Below are positions 46,484-57,018 of a DNA stretch of 64,000 nucleotides, piece by piece (positions within the stretch are counted from its first letter, which is position 1; every line of letters starts with the position of its first letter). Made by a program: the position numbers and the translations under genes. Below the pieces are notes generated by a model. It had not been told where the DNA came from. It saw nothing but the letters and a program-made list of their open reading frames with translations, and ran no database searches. The stretch is from Corynebacterium hindlerae (lineage in GTDB: Bacteria > Actinomycetota > Actinomycetes > Mycobacteriales > Mycobacteriaceae), in contig NZ_CP059833.1 in the NCBI RefSeq assembly GCF_014117265.1, forward strand, positions 310,001 to 374,000. Direction: 5' to 3'.

Positions 46484-47039
46484 GGTTTTCCTTTCGCGAG
46501 TCCAACAAGTACTGCACGCCGGTCACCACGGTGACCGCCACTGCTGCCAGCATAACCAACCACACCGGCAGATCGGCCCACGAAGGTAGCGGCATGAGGT
46601 ACAACGCGATAGCGAGCGTTTGCAGGGTCGTCTTGATTTTCCCACCCTTGGACGCCGGAACCACCTTGCCATGGCGCAGCTGGATCATCCGCCAGAAGGT
46701 GATGCCAAGCTCTCGGAAGATGATCACGACGGTGACCCACACGGGCAGTGCCCCGACGATGTTCAGCGACACGAAGGCGGCGATCATCAGGGCTTTGTCC
46801 GCGATCGGGTCGGCGATCTTGCCGAAGTCGGTGATCAGGTTGTGTTTGCGGGCAATATCGCCATCCAGTTTGTCCGTGATCATCAACGCGACGAAGCACC
46901 CGAAAGACCACCACATCCATTTGTGGTCTGTGTTATCAGCGCGCAGAACTAGCCATACAAATACCGGCACCGCGATAATGCGCAGGCTGGTTAGCACATT
47001 GGGCACATTCCAATTGGACGTCTTTTGATCACCACTCAC
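46476..47039 (-). CDS. pgsA: CDP-diacylglycerol-glycerol-3-phosphate phosphatidyltransferase
   Basis: A 187-residue integral-membrane enzyme making phosphatidylglycerol phosphate. The CDP-alcohol transferase signature D-x2-DG-x2-AR-x8-G-x3-D-x3-D is complete at Asp56, Asp59, Gly60, Ala63, Arg64, Gly73, Asp77 and Asp81. Four or five helices surround it. It heads the pgsA-cinA unit. Confidence 0.95.
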   Translation of the reverse strand: MSGDQKTSNWNVPNVLTSLRIIAVPVFVWLVLRADNTDHKWMWWSFGCFVALMITDKLDGDIARKHNLITDFGKIADPIADKALMIAAFVSLNIVGALPVWVTVVIIFRELGITFWRMIQLRHGKVVPASKGGKIKTTLQTLAIALYLMPLPSWADLPVWLVMLAAVAVTVVTGVQYLLDSRKENRG

Positions 47040-47069
47040 AAGGCAACACCATACACGGGTTATTCCACC

Positions 47070-47075
47070 TAGACT
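47070..47075 (+). promoter_or_regulatory. -10 box of the YCII gene, leaderless candidate
   Basis: TAGACT ends 7 bp before the ATG at 47083. The only purine run (aaggg) is too close to the ATG to act as a ribosome site. Confidence 0.4.
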
Positions 47076-47082
47076 AAGGGCT

Positions 47083-47373
47083 ATGAAATACTTTGCCGTT
47101 CACTACCGCTACCCCGCCGACTCCGAAGACATCGCCCGCGTGCGTCCCGTCCATCGGGAATTCCTCGCTACGTTGAAAGAGCAAGGCGCTCTCGTTGGCT
47201 CGGGCCCCTTCCTCGACAATACTGGTGGCGCGTTGATCATCATCCGGCTCCCGGAGCCAGCTACCTGCGCCGACGCCGAGCAGCTCATGGATAAGGACCC
47301 CTTCACATTGGAAGGGGTCCTTGATGGGCGCGAGATCCGGGAGTGGAACCCGGTTCTCAATGTGTTTAGCTAA
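47083..47373 (+). CDS. YCII-family protein
   Basis: A 96-residue YCII (dimeric ferredoxin-like) protein. The family pattern is seen in MKYFAVHYRYP, the conserved His of VRPVHREFL and the GPFLDNTGGALII block. Family members may be enzymes or chaperone-like, and the role here is unknown. Its end overlaps the TerC gene by 4 bp convergently. Confidence 0.85.
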   Translation: MKYFAVHYRYPADSEDIARVRPVHREFLATLKEQGALVGSGPFLDNTGGALIIIRLPEPATCADAEQLMDKDPFTLEGVLDGREIREWNPVLNVFS

Positions 47374-48419
47374 CGCTCGTCCTCGTAAACCTGCTTTGCC
47401 GGGTTCCAGTTTGGCATGACGCCACCTTGGGCTTCGTCACGCTTCGTCTTGAGGATGGAGGCGCCCGCGGTGATCGCGAGGACGCTGACGATTACCAGCA
47501 ATGACGCCAGCGTTGGAATTTCTGGCACGTGCACGTTTTCGCCACCGTTGATGAACGGCAGGTTGTTTTCGTGCAGCGCGTGCAGGACAAGCTTGACGCC
47601 AATGAAGCCGAGGATGATGGCCAAGCCGTACGGCAGGTACACCAGGCGGTCGATGAGGCCATCGAGGAGGAAGTACATCTGACGCAGGCCGAGCAACGCG
47701 AAAGCATTGGCCGTGAACACAATGTACGCCTCCTGGGTGATGCCGTAGATAGCTGGGATGGAGTCTAGCGCGAACATCACGTCGACCATGCCGATAGCAA
47801 CGAGGCAGACAAACAGCGGGGTGAGGGCACGCTTTCCGTTGACCCGGACAGACAACTTGTCGCTCTCGTAGCTTGGGGTGACATGGATGACCTTGCGCAG
47901 GGTTTTGATCACCCACATATCGGAAGGGTCCGTCTCTGGCTGATCAGACATCTCATCGATGATCAGCTTCACGGCCGTGTACAGGATGAACAGACCAAAC
48001 AGGTAGAACACGTCCGACCACGCGTTGATTACCGCGGCACCCAGCAGGATGAACACCAGGCGGAAAATCAGCGCCAACACGATACCGATCAGCAGCACCT
48101 TCTGCTGGAACTTACGGGGCACCTTGAACGAGCCCATGATGAGAGCGAACATGAACAGGTTATCCACACTGAGCGCCAGTTCCGTGACGTAGCCGGTGAA
48201 GAATTCCATGCCGTGCTGATGCGGGTTGCCCGGTTCGCTCCAGGTGAACCACAAGAAAATGCCAAAGATGGTAGACAGCGCCATGTAGAACGCCATCCAG
48301 TAGGCGGACTCTTTCATCGTCGGCTCGTGCGGCTTGCGCACGTGTGAATAAAAGTCGAATACGAATAGCCCAAGCACCACCAGTCCGGTGATGCTCCAGG
48401 TAAGCAAATTAACTTCCAT
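47370..48419 (-). CDS. TerC-family membrane protein (probable Mn2+ exporter)
   Basis: A 349-residue TerC/Alx-type protein with about nine helices. The acidic metal-site helices GYVTELALSVDNLFMFALI and GMVDVMFALDSIPAIYG are typical. Such proteins export manganese, fitting the yybP-ykoY-type riboswitch in the leader. The ATG at 48419 has GGAGG in the terminator stem 13 bp upstream. The longer frame opening reads through the leader RNA and is rejected. Confidence 0.92.
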   Translation of the reverse strand: MEVNLLTWSITGLVVLGLFVFDFYSHVRKPHEPTMKESAYWMAFYMALSTIFGIFLWFTWSEPGNPHQHGMEFFTGYVTELALSVDNLFMFALIMGSFKVPRKFQQKVLLIGIVLALIFRLVFILLGAAVINAWSDVFYLFGLFILYTAVKLIIDEMSDQPETDPSDMWVIKTLRKVIHVTPSYESDKLSVRVNGKRALTPLFVCLVAIGMVDVMFALDSIPAIYGITQEAYIVFTANAFALLGLRQMYFLLDGLIDRLVYLPYGLAIILGFIGVKLVLHALHENNLPFINGGENVHVPEIPTLASLLVIVSVLAITAGASILKTKRDEAQGGVMPNWNPAKQVYEDER

Positions 48420-48424
48420 GCAAA

Positions 48425-48467
48425 AGACCTCCGGTCTTATCGGTTGAACGAAAATGACCGGAGGTCT
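48425..48467 (-). terminator. Riboswitch terminator before terC
   Basis: On the minus strand AGACCTCCGGTC (48467 to 48456) and GACCGGAGGTCT (48436 to 48425) form a perfect 12-bp stem with a 19-base loop, followed by TTT. The GGAGG that would serve as ribosome site lies inside the 3' arm. Confidence 0.85.
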
Positions 48468-48573
48468 CCCCCGCCCGCTCAGCGCGCTGTAGCGGGTGGC
48501 ACGACCGGGAGCCCGCGAGAGGGGCTGCCGTGCTGACGATCTGTGCCGACTAGGGTGGGGTACTCCCCTCCAA
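48460..48573 (-). promoter_or_regulatory. yybP-ykoY (manganese) riboswitch aptamer
   Basis: On the minus strand the leader shows GGAGGGGAGTA (48571 to 48561) and CGTCAGCACG (48538 to 48529), the two most conserved stretches of the yybP-ykoY class. Helices GCACG/CGTGC, AGCCC/GGGCT and AGCGGG/CCCGCT follow. The closing GGAGG (48571-48567) can pair with CCTCC (48464-48460), which is also the 5' arm of the terminator. Mn2+ would favour the aptamer and allow terC expression. Class assignment is by motif and context only. Confidence 0.78.
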
Positions 48574-48623
48574 GACAAAGCCCTACTTTAGCCTATTGAG
48601 GGTCCCAGAGCACAACACACGCT

Positions 48624-51404
48624 CTAGAACACGCCACCGTTAGGGTTTGCCTCGACCACGGTGACGTCGTCCTCCTCCTTCGGGGCTTCTGCCGGGTCGG
48701 CGCCCTTGAGCATCCAGAGAATAGTGTCCAGCTCTTCCGGTTTCACCAGAACCTCACGGGCCTTGGAACCTTCGGATGGGCCAACCACGCCACGGGTTTC
48801 CATGAGGTCCATCAGGCGGCCCGCCTTGGCAAAGCCGATGCGCAGCTTGCGCTGCAGCATGGAGGTGGATCCGTGCTGCGAGGTGACCACAATTTCCACT
48901 GCTGCCAGGAGGTCTTCCAGATCGTTGCCGATTTCCTCGTCGATCTCCTTCTTCTCGCCTGCCTTCTCCTCAGTCACGCCTTCGGTGTAGTTCGGCTCCG
49001 CTTGGTCCTTAGCCGCTTCAACCACCGCTTGCACTTCTTCATCCGTGACGAAGGCACCCTGCATGCGCACCGGGCGGCCACCCTGTGGGATGAACAGCCC
49101 GTCGCCCATGCCGATGAGTTTCTCTGCGCCACCCTGGTCCAGGATGACTCGGGAGTCCGTGAGGGATGAAGTGGCGAAGGCGAGACGGGAAGGCACGTTG
49201 GTCTTAATCAGACCGGTAACCACATCCACAGATGGGCGCTGGGTTGCCAGCACCAGGTGAATACCGGCTGCACGCGCCTTCTGGGTGATGCGGACGATGG
49301 ATTCTTCAATTTCCTTCGGTGCCGTCATCATCAGGTCGGCGAGCTCGTCTACCACACACACGATGAATGGGTACGGACGGTATTCCCGCTCAGAGCCTGG
49401 AGGTGCGGTGATCTCACCCGAAGCGACCTTGCGGTTGTAGTCCTTAATGTGGCGCACACGCGCGGACTTCATGTCCATGTAGCGCTGTTCCATCTCCTCC
49501 ACCAGCCAGTTCAGTGCGGCAGCGGCTTTCTTTGGCTGGGTGATGATCGGCGTGATCAGGTGCGGGATGCCTTCGTATGGGGTCAGTTCCACCATCTTCG
49601 GGTCCACTAGGATCAGGCGCACTTCGTCCGGGGTAGCGCGGGTGAGCAGCGACACGAGCAGAGAGTTGACGAAGGCGGACTTACCGGAACCCGTGGAACC
49701 TGCGACGAGTAGGTGTGGCATTTTCTGCACGGAGTGGGAAATGAAATCGCCTTCAATGTCCTTACCGAGGCCAATGAGCATCGGATCATGGTTGGCCACG
49801 GTTTCAGGCGCATTGAGGACGTCGGCAAGCCGCACCAGTTCGCGGTCGGAGTTCGGCACCTCGATGCCGACGGCCGATTTACCGGGGATCGGTGCGAGCA
49901 GGCGCACGTTGTCGGTCGCCGCTGCGTAGGCCAGGTTGGACTGCAGGTTCGTGATCTTCGAAACCTTCACGCCAGGCCCGAGCTCGACCTCGTAGCGGGT
50001 CACTGTCGGGCCACGCGAGAAGCCCGTGACGACGGCGTCAACATTGAATTCCCGGAACACGTCAGTGATCGCTTCGATCATGCGATCGTTCGCAGCGGAC
50101 CTCGTCTTCGGCGGCTCGCCACCAATAAGCAACTCTGCAGCATTCGGGAGGACGTAGTTGGAGTCCACCTCACGTGGCGCCGGCGGCGGAACGTCCTTCT
50201 TCAGCTCGCTCTTAGGTACGCTGGCCTGCACCTTCGCGGGGTCAATGCCGGAGCGGGCGATGATGGCTTCGCGCATGGCCTCCCGGCTGGCGGCGACGGC
50301 ATCGGGCGCCTTATCGACGGCTGATGGCACCGAACGAAGCTGGACAGTAGCTTCGGGCTCCGGCTCGTCCACAACCGCGGGGAACTCGTCGGTATCGGCT
50401 GGCGCTGGTTCGTCGTAGAGATTTGCAGCGCGTGCGGGCTTCTTTGGTTTGCTAAACAGCGATGGCTGCGGATCGTCCTCTGGTTCTTCGTCCAGCGGGT
50501 AGTTATCGATCGGACGCGACGGACGGGGTTGGCGTGGCCGCGGGCTGCGCGCCATGGACTCGATTTCCTGGTCGGCGGAGCTGTAAATATCGTCGTCATC
50601 GTCGTCTTCTACGTCCACGTTGTCGCGGAATCCGACCGCGCCGATGATGTAGTCCACGAATTCCCGCACTGCAACGCCCGTGACCTGCAGTGCGCCGTAG
50701 ATAATGACGAGTGCCAAGATCGGGATAGCCAGGTAAGCACTAAAACCGGCTGCCAGCGGACCACCGACGATATAGCCCAACGCACCGCCAGCGGTCTTTC
50801 GGGCAGCCCAGTCAACAGGAGTTCCCGCGAAGATGTGCACGAGGCCGAGCATGCTCAGCACGATCAGCAGCGTGCCCACCACGACGCCGGTTTCCCGTTC
50901 TGGTTCTGGCTTGACACCCAGCATCAGGGTGATGGCCAAGGCAAACAGCGCGACCGGAAGCACTAAGGCACCTGCGCCAATGGTCAAGTGGGCGACATTG
51001 GCAATCCACTCCCCGACGGGCCCCGCGATATCGAACCAGACCGTCGCACCGAGCACCACAGAAAGCCCAATAAGGGTGAGGCCGATGCCGTCGGCGTGCT
51101 CCTCAATCCCCAGACGCCGTGGCGATTGCTCCTGAAGTTGAGGTGCGTCTTGATCGGGATCTTTCCGAGCAATCATTCGCGCTGTACCTCCAATGCCTTT
51201 AGCCGTAGCGCCGAACATCGCTCCCAGACCCGAACCCACAGCACGAAATGCGCTGCCGGTGCGTTCGTGGGACGTATCGGCAGCGCGGGAAGCGGTTCGC
51301 GAGGAAAGGTTCGCTGAGGATGGTCCTCTTCGCGAACCAGACTGCGGACCAGTGTTCTTCCGGCGCGCCCGGTTAGACGACTTCGGCTTGCTAGAGACAG
51401 ACAT
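48624..51404 (-). CDS. ftsK: DNA translocase FtsK
   Basis: A 926-residue septal DNA pump. An N-terminal basic segment is followed by four membrane helices between about residues 105 and 245, then an Asp/Pro-rich linker (262-400). The motor domain has Walker A GSTGSGKS at 569-576 and the RecA-like core (VVDELADLMM). A C-terminal winged-helix gamma domain (residues about 850-905) reads KOPS-type polar sequences. It clears the chromosome through the closing septum. Confidence 0.95.
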   Translation of the reverse strand: MSVSSKPKSSNRARRKNTGPQSGSRRGPSSANLSSRTASRAADTSHERTGSAFRAVGSGLGAMFGATAKGIGGTARMIARKDPDQDAPQLQEQSPRRLGIEEHADGIGLTLIGLSVVLGATVWFDIAGPVGEWIANVAHLTIGAGALVLPVALFALAITLMLGVKPEPERETGVVVGTLLIVLSMLGLVHIFAGTPVDWAARKTAGGALGYIVGGPLAAGFSAYLAIPILALVIIYGALQVTGVAVREFVDYIIGAVGFRDNVDVEDDDDDDIYSSADQEIESMARSPRPRQPRPSRPIDNYPLDEEPEDDPQPSLFSKPKKPARAANLYDEPAPADTDEFPAVVDEPEPEATVQLRSVPSAVDKAPDAVAASREAMREAIIARSGIDPAKVQASVPKSELKKDVPPPAPREVDSNYVLPNAAELLIGGEPPKTRSAANDRMIEAITDVFREFNVDAVVTGFSRGPTVTRYEVELGPGVKVSKITNLQSNLAYAAATDNVRLLAPIPGKSAVGIEVPNSDRELVRLADVLNAPETVANHDPMLIGLGKDIEGDFISHSVQKMPHLLVAGSTGSGKSAFVNSLLVSLLTRATPDEVRLILVDPKMVELTPYEGIPHLITPIITQPKKAAAALNWLVEEMEQRYMDMKSARVRHIKDYNRKVASGEITAPPGSEREYRPYPFIVCVVDELADLMMTAPKEIEESIVRITQKARAAGIHLVLATQRPSVDVVTGLIKTNVPSRLAFATSSLTDSRVILDQGGAEKLIGMGDGLFIPQGGRPVRMQGAFVTDEEVQAVVEAAKDQAEPNYTEGVTEEKAGEKKEIDEEIGNDLEDLLAAVEIVVTSQHGSTSMLQRKLRIGFAKAGRLMDLMETRGVVGPSEGSKAREVLVKPEELDTILWMLKGADPAEAPKEEDDVTVVEANPNGGVF

Positions 51405-51483
51405 GCCTCAAACTCTAGTCGCTATTAGCACTCCAGTCACATGCGCCACACCGATACCAGGCGGGTTTTGTGGCACTCCTGCC

Positions 51484-51589
51484 GAAACCCGGGAAGTGAA
51501 ACCCGTATCTCGGCACAAAAACACCCAAAAAGCACTTCTGCAGCCCTATTTCCACCCGAGATCCGGGAAATGCTTCCCGGGGATTCGCC
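51484..51589. repeat. Nested inverted-repeat element, copy B
   Basis: It has the same architecture as copy A: outer CCCGGGAAG (51488-51496) / CTTCCCGGG (51573-51581), inner CCGTATCTCGG (51503-51513) / CCGAGATCCGG (51556-51566). The inner G-C pair of copy A is an A-T pair here, a compensatory change. It lies between the stop of the TIGR03085 gene and the ftsK start. Confidence 0.8.
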
Positions 51590-51644
51590 CGATAGGAAAC
51601 CTACTGTGCACTACCCAACTAGAGGCACAAGAACGTAGCCACCC

Positions 51645-52244
51645 CTATAAGGAAGTGAGTTTGATCTTCTCCACATCACCCACAAAATCAAGCCCCTGAG
51701 CTGGACGCCCGTAGAGGTAAAGGAGGATCTCTCCCACCTGGCCACTTATCACCACGCGTTCCTCACTATCACGCTGACCAGCGGCAATAGCCGGGAACCC
51801 TTCGGGGCGCAGTTCTACAGCCACCCGACTAGCACGCAGCAAAACTTTAAGGTTCCGAAGAGCGTCATAGAGTTCGCGGGATTCGGCCGTCGTGAAGCTG
51901 CGTGGGCCAAGGCCCTGCGCCCGCCTAACGTCCTCGTGGTGCACGAAATGCTCGGCCACATTTGCCTTACGGTCCAGCAGGCGCCACAGCCCGCGCGGTC
52001 CCCTCCCCCACTGCGCCACAACCTCCGCAAAGGGCCGGTCGAGCTGGCGCTGCATCGCTTTGTCGGTCACCCCAGCAAGCGGCGATAAGAACATGCCTGC
52101 TGTCGCAAGCGGTGAGGTTTCCCGCAACAACAGGTGCGCGGCCAGGTGGTGCGCCGTCCACCCTTCGCACTCAGTCGGGGCGTGCGGCCCCACTTCACGG
52201 AAAGTGTCAACCAGGCGGGCGCGTTCTGTGCGTGAAAAAGACAT
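51645..52244 (-). CDS. TIGR03085-family (DinB-like, mycothiol-associated) protein
   Basis: A 199-residue four-helix protein of the DinB/maleylpyruvate-isomerase superfamily. CEGWTAHHLAAHLLLRET and the EHFVHHEDVRRAQ segment hold the histidines of the metal site. It is conserved between ftsK and rnj in corynebacteria. Substrate is unknown. Mycothiol dependence is inferred from the family only. Confidence 0.82.
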   Translation of the reverse strand: MSFSRTERARLVDTFREVGPHAPTECEGWTAHHLAAHLLLRETSPLATAGMFLSPLAGVTDKAMQRQLDRPFAEVVAQWGRGPRGLWRLLDRKANVAEHFVHHEDVRRAQGLGPRSFTTAESRELYDALRNLKVLLRASRVAVELRPEGFPAIAAGQRDSEERVVISGQVGEILLYLYGRPAQGLDFVGDVEKIKLTSL

Positions 52245-52289
52245 AAGCCCAAGTGTAGGAGAAATGTCCTACCCTTGGGCTCGTGGTGG

Positions 52290-54308
52290 TTACAGGCTTG
52301 GGCGCGTGTTCTCGACGTCCGTGTCTTCCACCGGCTGGGTCTCCGCCGTCATCGGGACCACCGTCGGCATGACCAGCGGCTTACGACGCCACTTCTGCTC
52401 CACGAAGCGCGCCACCTTACGACGCACCTGCTGCGCAATACGGTACGGATCATTCTCACCCTCACCGGCCTGCTCGATCATGATGTTCTCCACCAGGTCG
52501 GCAACCTCAGGCATCATCGCGACGGCATCCTCGGAGAAACCGAGCGCACGTGCCGTCGGGCGCTCCAGCAGGCGTCCGGTGCGGTTGTCGATGACCGCGG
52601 TGATGTCAATGACGCCGCCTTCGCCCATGGAGGTACGATCCTCCAGGACCTTCGCATCAATGTCGCCCATGGTGACACCGTCCACGTACAGGTTACCCAC
52701 TGGGATCTGGCCCACGACCTGCGCGCGACCATTGACCAGTTCGACCACCACACCGTTCTGTGCCAGCACGACGCGGTCACGCTGAACACCAGTGGAGATC
52801 GCCAGTTCCTTGTTCGCACGCAGGTGACGCCACTCGCCGTGCACCGGCATCGCGTTGCGCGGGCGCACCGCGTTGTAGAGGAACAGCAGCTCACCGGAGT
52901 AACCGTGGCCGGAGGTGTGGACCTTGGCGTCGCGGCCGGTGATCACGGTGGCACCAATCTGGGCCAGCATGTTGATCACGCCAAAGACAGCTTCTTCGTT
53001 ACCTGGGACCAGTGAGGAGGACAGGACGATCAGGTCGCCATCGCGCACCGTGATCTGGCGGTGCTCGCGACGCGCCATGCGGGACAGCGCAGCCATCGGT
53101 TCACCCTGTGTACCCGTGGTGATCAGCAGCACCTTGTGTGGCGCGAGCTTCGCAGCCTCATCCATCTGCACAATCGTGCCACGAGGCGCCTTCAACAGGC
53201 CCATCTTCTCCGCGATCTCCATGTTACGGATCATGGAACGGCCGTTGAATGCGACCTTACGGCCAGAGGCCACGGCGGCATCGATGGCAGCCTGGACGCG
53301 GTACACGTTTGAGGCGAAGCAAGCGATGATGACGCGCTGCTTAGCGTCCATGACCAGGCGCTTGAGCGTCGGGCCGATCTCGGATTCAGAGCTGGATACA
53401 CCAGGGGTGGTGGCGTTGGTGGAATCGCACAGGAACAGGTCAACGCCTTCGTCACCCAGACGAGACATCGCAGGCAGGTCAGTTGGTCGACCGTCCGTTG
53501 GGGTCTGATCCAGCTTGATGTCGCCGGTGTGAACAACCAGGCCAGCTCCGGTCTTGATCGCGATGCCGAGGCACTCAGGGATGGAGTGGTTCACGGCGAA
53601 GAACCGCAGGTTGAATGGGCCGTGATTGACATCGGACTTTTCGTTAACCTCGATCAGCTTCGGGCGCTGACGGTGCTCCTTGGTCTTGGCCGCGATGAGG
53701 GCCAGGGTGAAGCGGGACGCCAGAATCGGAATGTCATGGCGCTGCTTGAGCAGCCATGGGATGGCACCGATGTGGTCTTCGTGGCCGTGGGTGACCACGA
53801 GAGCCTCAACCTTGTCCCATTTGCCTTCCATGTAGGAAAAGTCTGGAAGGATCAGGTCGACGCCTGGTTCGCCGGAGGATGGGAATAGGACACCGCAGTC
53901 GACAATGAGCAACCTGCCCTTGTATTCGAACACGGTCATGTTGCGGCCGATTTCGGAGATACCGCCCAGGGCGACGATACGGAGGCCGTCCTTCGGTGCC
54001 TTCGGTGGCTCTGGGAGACGCTCGGTCAGGTCGGCGCCCTGCATGGACTTCACGACGTTGCGGCGCCCCCGGTTGTTACCGCCGTTGCCGCCGTTTCCGC
54101 CTCGGCCGCGTCCACGGTTGCTGCGTCGGCTATTCCCCGAACGACCGCGGGAGCGCTGTTCGCCCTCACCGCTGTCGTTGCTGCGCTGCGCCGGCGCGGA
54201 ATCGCTGTCCGCGGTAACCTCTGGGGCTTGGAATTTCATTGCTTCCACGGTCTCTGGTGGGCCAGCCTTACGAGTTACCTTGCGGGCACGATTGCGTGGT
54301 TCGGTCAT
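52290..54308 (-). CDS. rnj: Ribonuclease J
   Basis: A 672-residue metallo-beta-lactamase/beta-CASP nuclease with 5'-exonuclease and endonuclease activity. The metal motif T-H-G-H-E-D-H is at His174, His176, Asp178 and His179. The N-terminal ~100 residues are an unusual Arg/Gly-rich disordered extension. It is the last gene of dapB-thyX-dapA-rnj, starting 2 bp after dapA. Confidence 0.95.
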   Translation of the reverse strand: MTEPRNRARKVTRKAGPPETVEAMKFQAPEVTADSDSAPAQRSNDSGEGEQRSRGRSGNSRRSNRGRGRGGNGGNGGNNRGRRNVVKSMQGADLTERLPEPPKAPKDGLRIVALGGISEIGRNMTVFEYKGRLLIVDCGVLFPSSGEPGVDLILPDFSYMEGKWDKVEALVVTHGHEDHIGAIPWLLKQRHDIPILASRFTLALIAAKTKEHRQRPKLIEVNEKSDVNHGPFNLRFFAVNHSIPECLGIAIKTGAGLVVHTGDIKLDQTPTDGRPTDLPAMSRLGDEGVDLFLCDSTNATTPGVSSSESEIGPTLKRLVMDAKQRVIIACFASNVYRVQAAIDAAVASGRKVAFNGRSMIRNMEIAEKMGLLKAPRGTIVQMDEAAKLAPHKVLLITTGTQGEPMAALSRMARREHRQITVRDGDLIVLSSSLVPGNEEAVFGVINMLAQIGATVITGRDAKVHTSGHGYSGELLFLYNAVRPRNAMPVHGEWRHLRANKELAISTGVQRDRVVLAQNGVVVELVNGRAQVVGQIPVGNLYVDGVTMGDIDAKVLEDRTSMGEGGVIDITAVIDNRTGRLLERPTARALGFSEDAVAMMPEVADLVENIMIEQAGEGENDPYRIAQQVRRKVARFVEQKWRRKPLVMPTVVPMTAETQPVEDTDVENTRPSL

Positions 54309-54310
54309 AT

Positions 54311-55207
54311 CTAAAGGACTCCAGCCTTCTCTAAGTCGGTACGGAGTTCCTCCACCTGGGCAGCGTCTGCTGCTACTTGTGGCAGGCGGGGATCTCCTAC
54401 ATCTATGCCCTGCAGTCGCAGAGCAGCCTTACTCATGCTGACCCCACCGAGTCGAGCTTGTGCTTGAAACAGCGGGAACAGCGTGGCGTTGATTTCCCGC
54501 GCGCGGGCGAGGTCGCCTTCCTCGAAGCTTGTGTAGAGCTCACGCAAAGCGCGTGGAGCTGCATGTCCTACCACTGAGATGAAACCGGAGGCGCCGAGGG
54601 TGAGCCACGGCAGGTTCAGGGGATCATCTCCCGAATACCAGGCGAGACCGGTTTGAGCGATCAAATCGGTGGCGGCACAAAGGTTGCCCTTGGCGTCCTT
54701 CATCGCATGGATATTCTTATGGTCGGCTAGACGTCTGATCGTATCAGAACTCATCTCAATCGACGATCTACCTGGAATATCATACAGGCACACGGGAAGG
54801 TCTGTCGCGTCGGCAACAGCATTGGCGTGTTGCACCACACCTTCCTGTGATGGCTTGGAGTAGTACGGAGTGACTAGCAGCAGTGCGTCGGCCCCAGCTT
54901 TTGCGGCGTCTCGGGCGAGCTGAATAGAGGCGCGGGTGTTGTTGGTTCCGCAGCCGGCGACGAGCTTCGCACGGTCCCCTACCTCGGCGCGCACCTCAGT
55001 GATCAGGGTGCTCTTTTCTTCGTTTGTGGTGGTGGGGGCTTCGCCGGTGGTTCCGGAAAGAATCAGGCTGTCAATGCCGTTTTCTACCAGGTAGGCTGCC
55101 AGCTGGCGCACAGAGGCTACATCTAGATCCCCGTTGGCGTCGAACGGCGTCACCATGGCGACGCCCACTGTGCCGAACATGTTGGCACCAAGTTTGGTTA
55201 CGTTCAT
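54311..55207 (-). CDS. dapA: 4-hydroxy-tetrahydrodipicolinate synthase
   Basis: A 298-residue TIM-barrel aldolase condensing pyruvate with aspartate semialdehyde, the entry to lysine and diaminopimelate synthesis. The Schiff-base lysine is Lys170 (HAMKDAKGN), and the GTTGE block near 52-56 binds pyruvate. It lies 17 bp after thyX and 2 bp before rnj. Confidence 0.97.
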   Translation of the reverse strand: MNVTKLGANMFGTVGVAMVTPFDANGDLDVASVRQLAAYLVENGIDSLILSGTTGEAPTTTNEEKSTLITEVRAEVGDRAKLVAGCGTNNTRASIQLARDAAKAGADALLLVTPYYSKPSQEGVVQHANAVADATDLPVCLYDIPGRSSIEMSSDTIRRLADHKNIHAMKDAKGNLCAATDLIAQTGLAWYSGDDPLNLPWLTLGASGFISVVGHAAPRALRELYTSFEEGDLARAREINATLFPLFQAQARLGGVSMSKAALRLQGIDVGDPRLPQVAADAAQVEELRTDLEKAGVL

Positions 55208-55224
55208 GACTACTCCTTGTTTAG

Positions 55225-55977
55225 TTAAAAGTCTGTGACGTAGGGACTCGTGGCCATCTGCGTACCATCATGCAGCGTGGCGATGTCAAAGTCACCGAAC
55301 ACGACGGGAGCTTGCTGCTGCAGTACCTTCAAGCATTCCACTGCAACCCGCCGGATTTCCACATCGGCGTGTTCGGTGGCACGCATCCCGATGAAGTGTC
55401 GCCAGCTCCGGAAGTTTCCCGTGACTACGATGCGGGATTCGGTGGCGTTCGGTAGGACGGCGCGGGCGGCCTGGCGGGCTTGTTTTTTCCGCAGCAGTGC
55501 GTTCGGTTCACCCGCGAGTTTTTCTTCGAGTGCGTCGAGCAGTTCGTCGAAAGCGAAGCGGGCTTCGTCGATGCTGCGGTTGAACAGTCGCAGCAGGTCT
55601 TCATCTTCGGCGATGAGGCCGGGCACCACCACGTTGGATTCTTCGGGGTGGACGAACCGTTGGGACAGTTGCGAGAAGGAGAAATGACGGTGGCGAACCA
55701 GCTCGTGAGTGGCGCTGCGGGAGATGCCACGAAGGTACAGCGTGGCGGTGGCGTGCTCAAGCAGCGCGGTGTGCCCCACTTCCAAGATGTGCCGCAGGTA
55801 GGCAGCATTGGTAGCGGTGCGCGGGTTGGGCTTGTCAAAGCTTTCGTAGCAGGCACGACCAGCGAACTCGATCAGGGCTTCCCCACCGCGAGCATCGGTG
55901 TCCCATTCAATGTCGCTGGGCGCATGAAATTGCGAGCACGCAATCAGCGTGACACTTAAGGGTACGGCTTTCGCCAT
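55225..55977 (-). CDS. thyX: FAD-dependent thymidylate synthase ThyX
   Basis: A 250-residue flavin-dependent enzyme converting dUMP to dTMP with methylene-tetrahydrofolate. The ThyX motif R-H-R-x7-S is at Arg95 to Ser105 ([13 protein letters not shown]). It lies between dapB and dapA, as in C. glutamicum. Confidence 0.96.
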   Translation of the reverse strand: MAKAVPLSVTLIACSQFHAPSDIEWDTDARGGEALIEFAGRACYESFDKPNPRTATNAAYLRHILEVGHTALLEHATATLYLRGISRSATHELVRHRHFSFSQLSQRFVHPEESNVVVPGLIAEDEDLLRLFNRSIDEARFAFDELLDALEEKLAGEPNALLRKKQARQAARAVLPNATESRIVVTGNFRSWRHFIGMRATEHADVEIRRVAVECLKVLQQQAPVVFGDFDIATLHDGTQMATSPYVTDF

Positions 55978-55998
55978 GACATTCTCCGCTTCTAATTG

Positions 55999-56970
<972 letters not shown>

Positions 56971-56975
56971 CTAAA

Positions 56976-56999
56976 CACCCCGCAACACTGTGCGGGGTG
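56976..56999 (-). terminator. Intrinsic terminator of pnp
   Basis: CACCCCGCA (56976-56984) and TGCGGGGTG (56991-56999) form a 9-bp stem with a 6-base loop. On the minus strand TTTAGTTTTC follows, 19 bp after the pnp stop. Confidence 0.85.
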
Positions 57000-57018
57000 C
57001 TTAAGCAACGGCTGGAGC

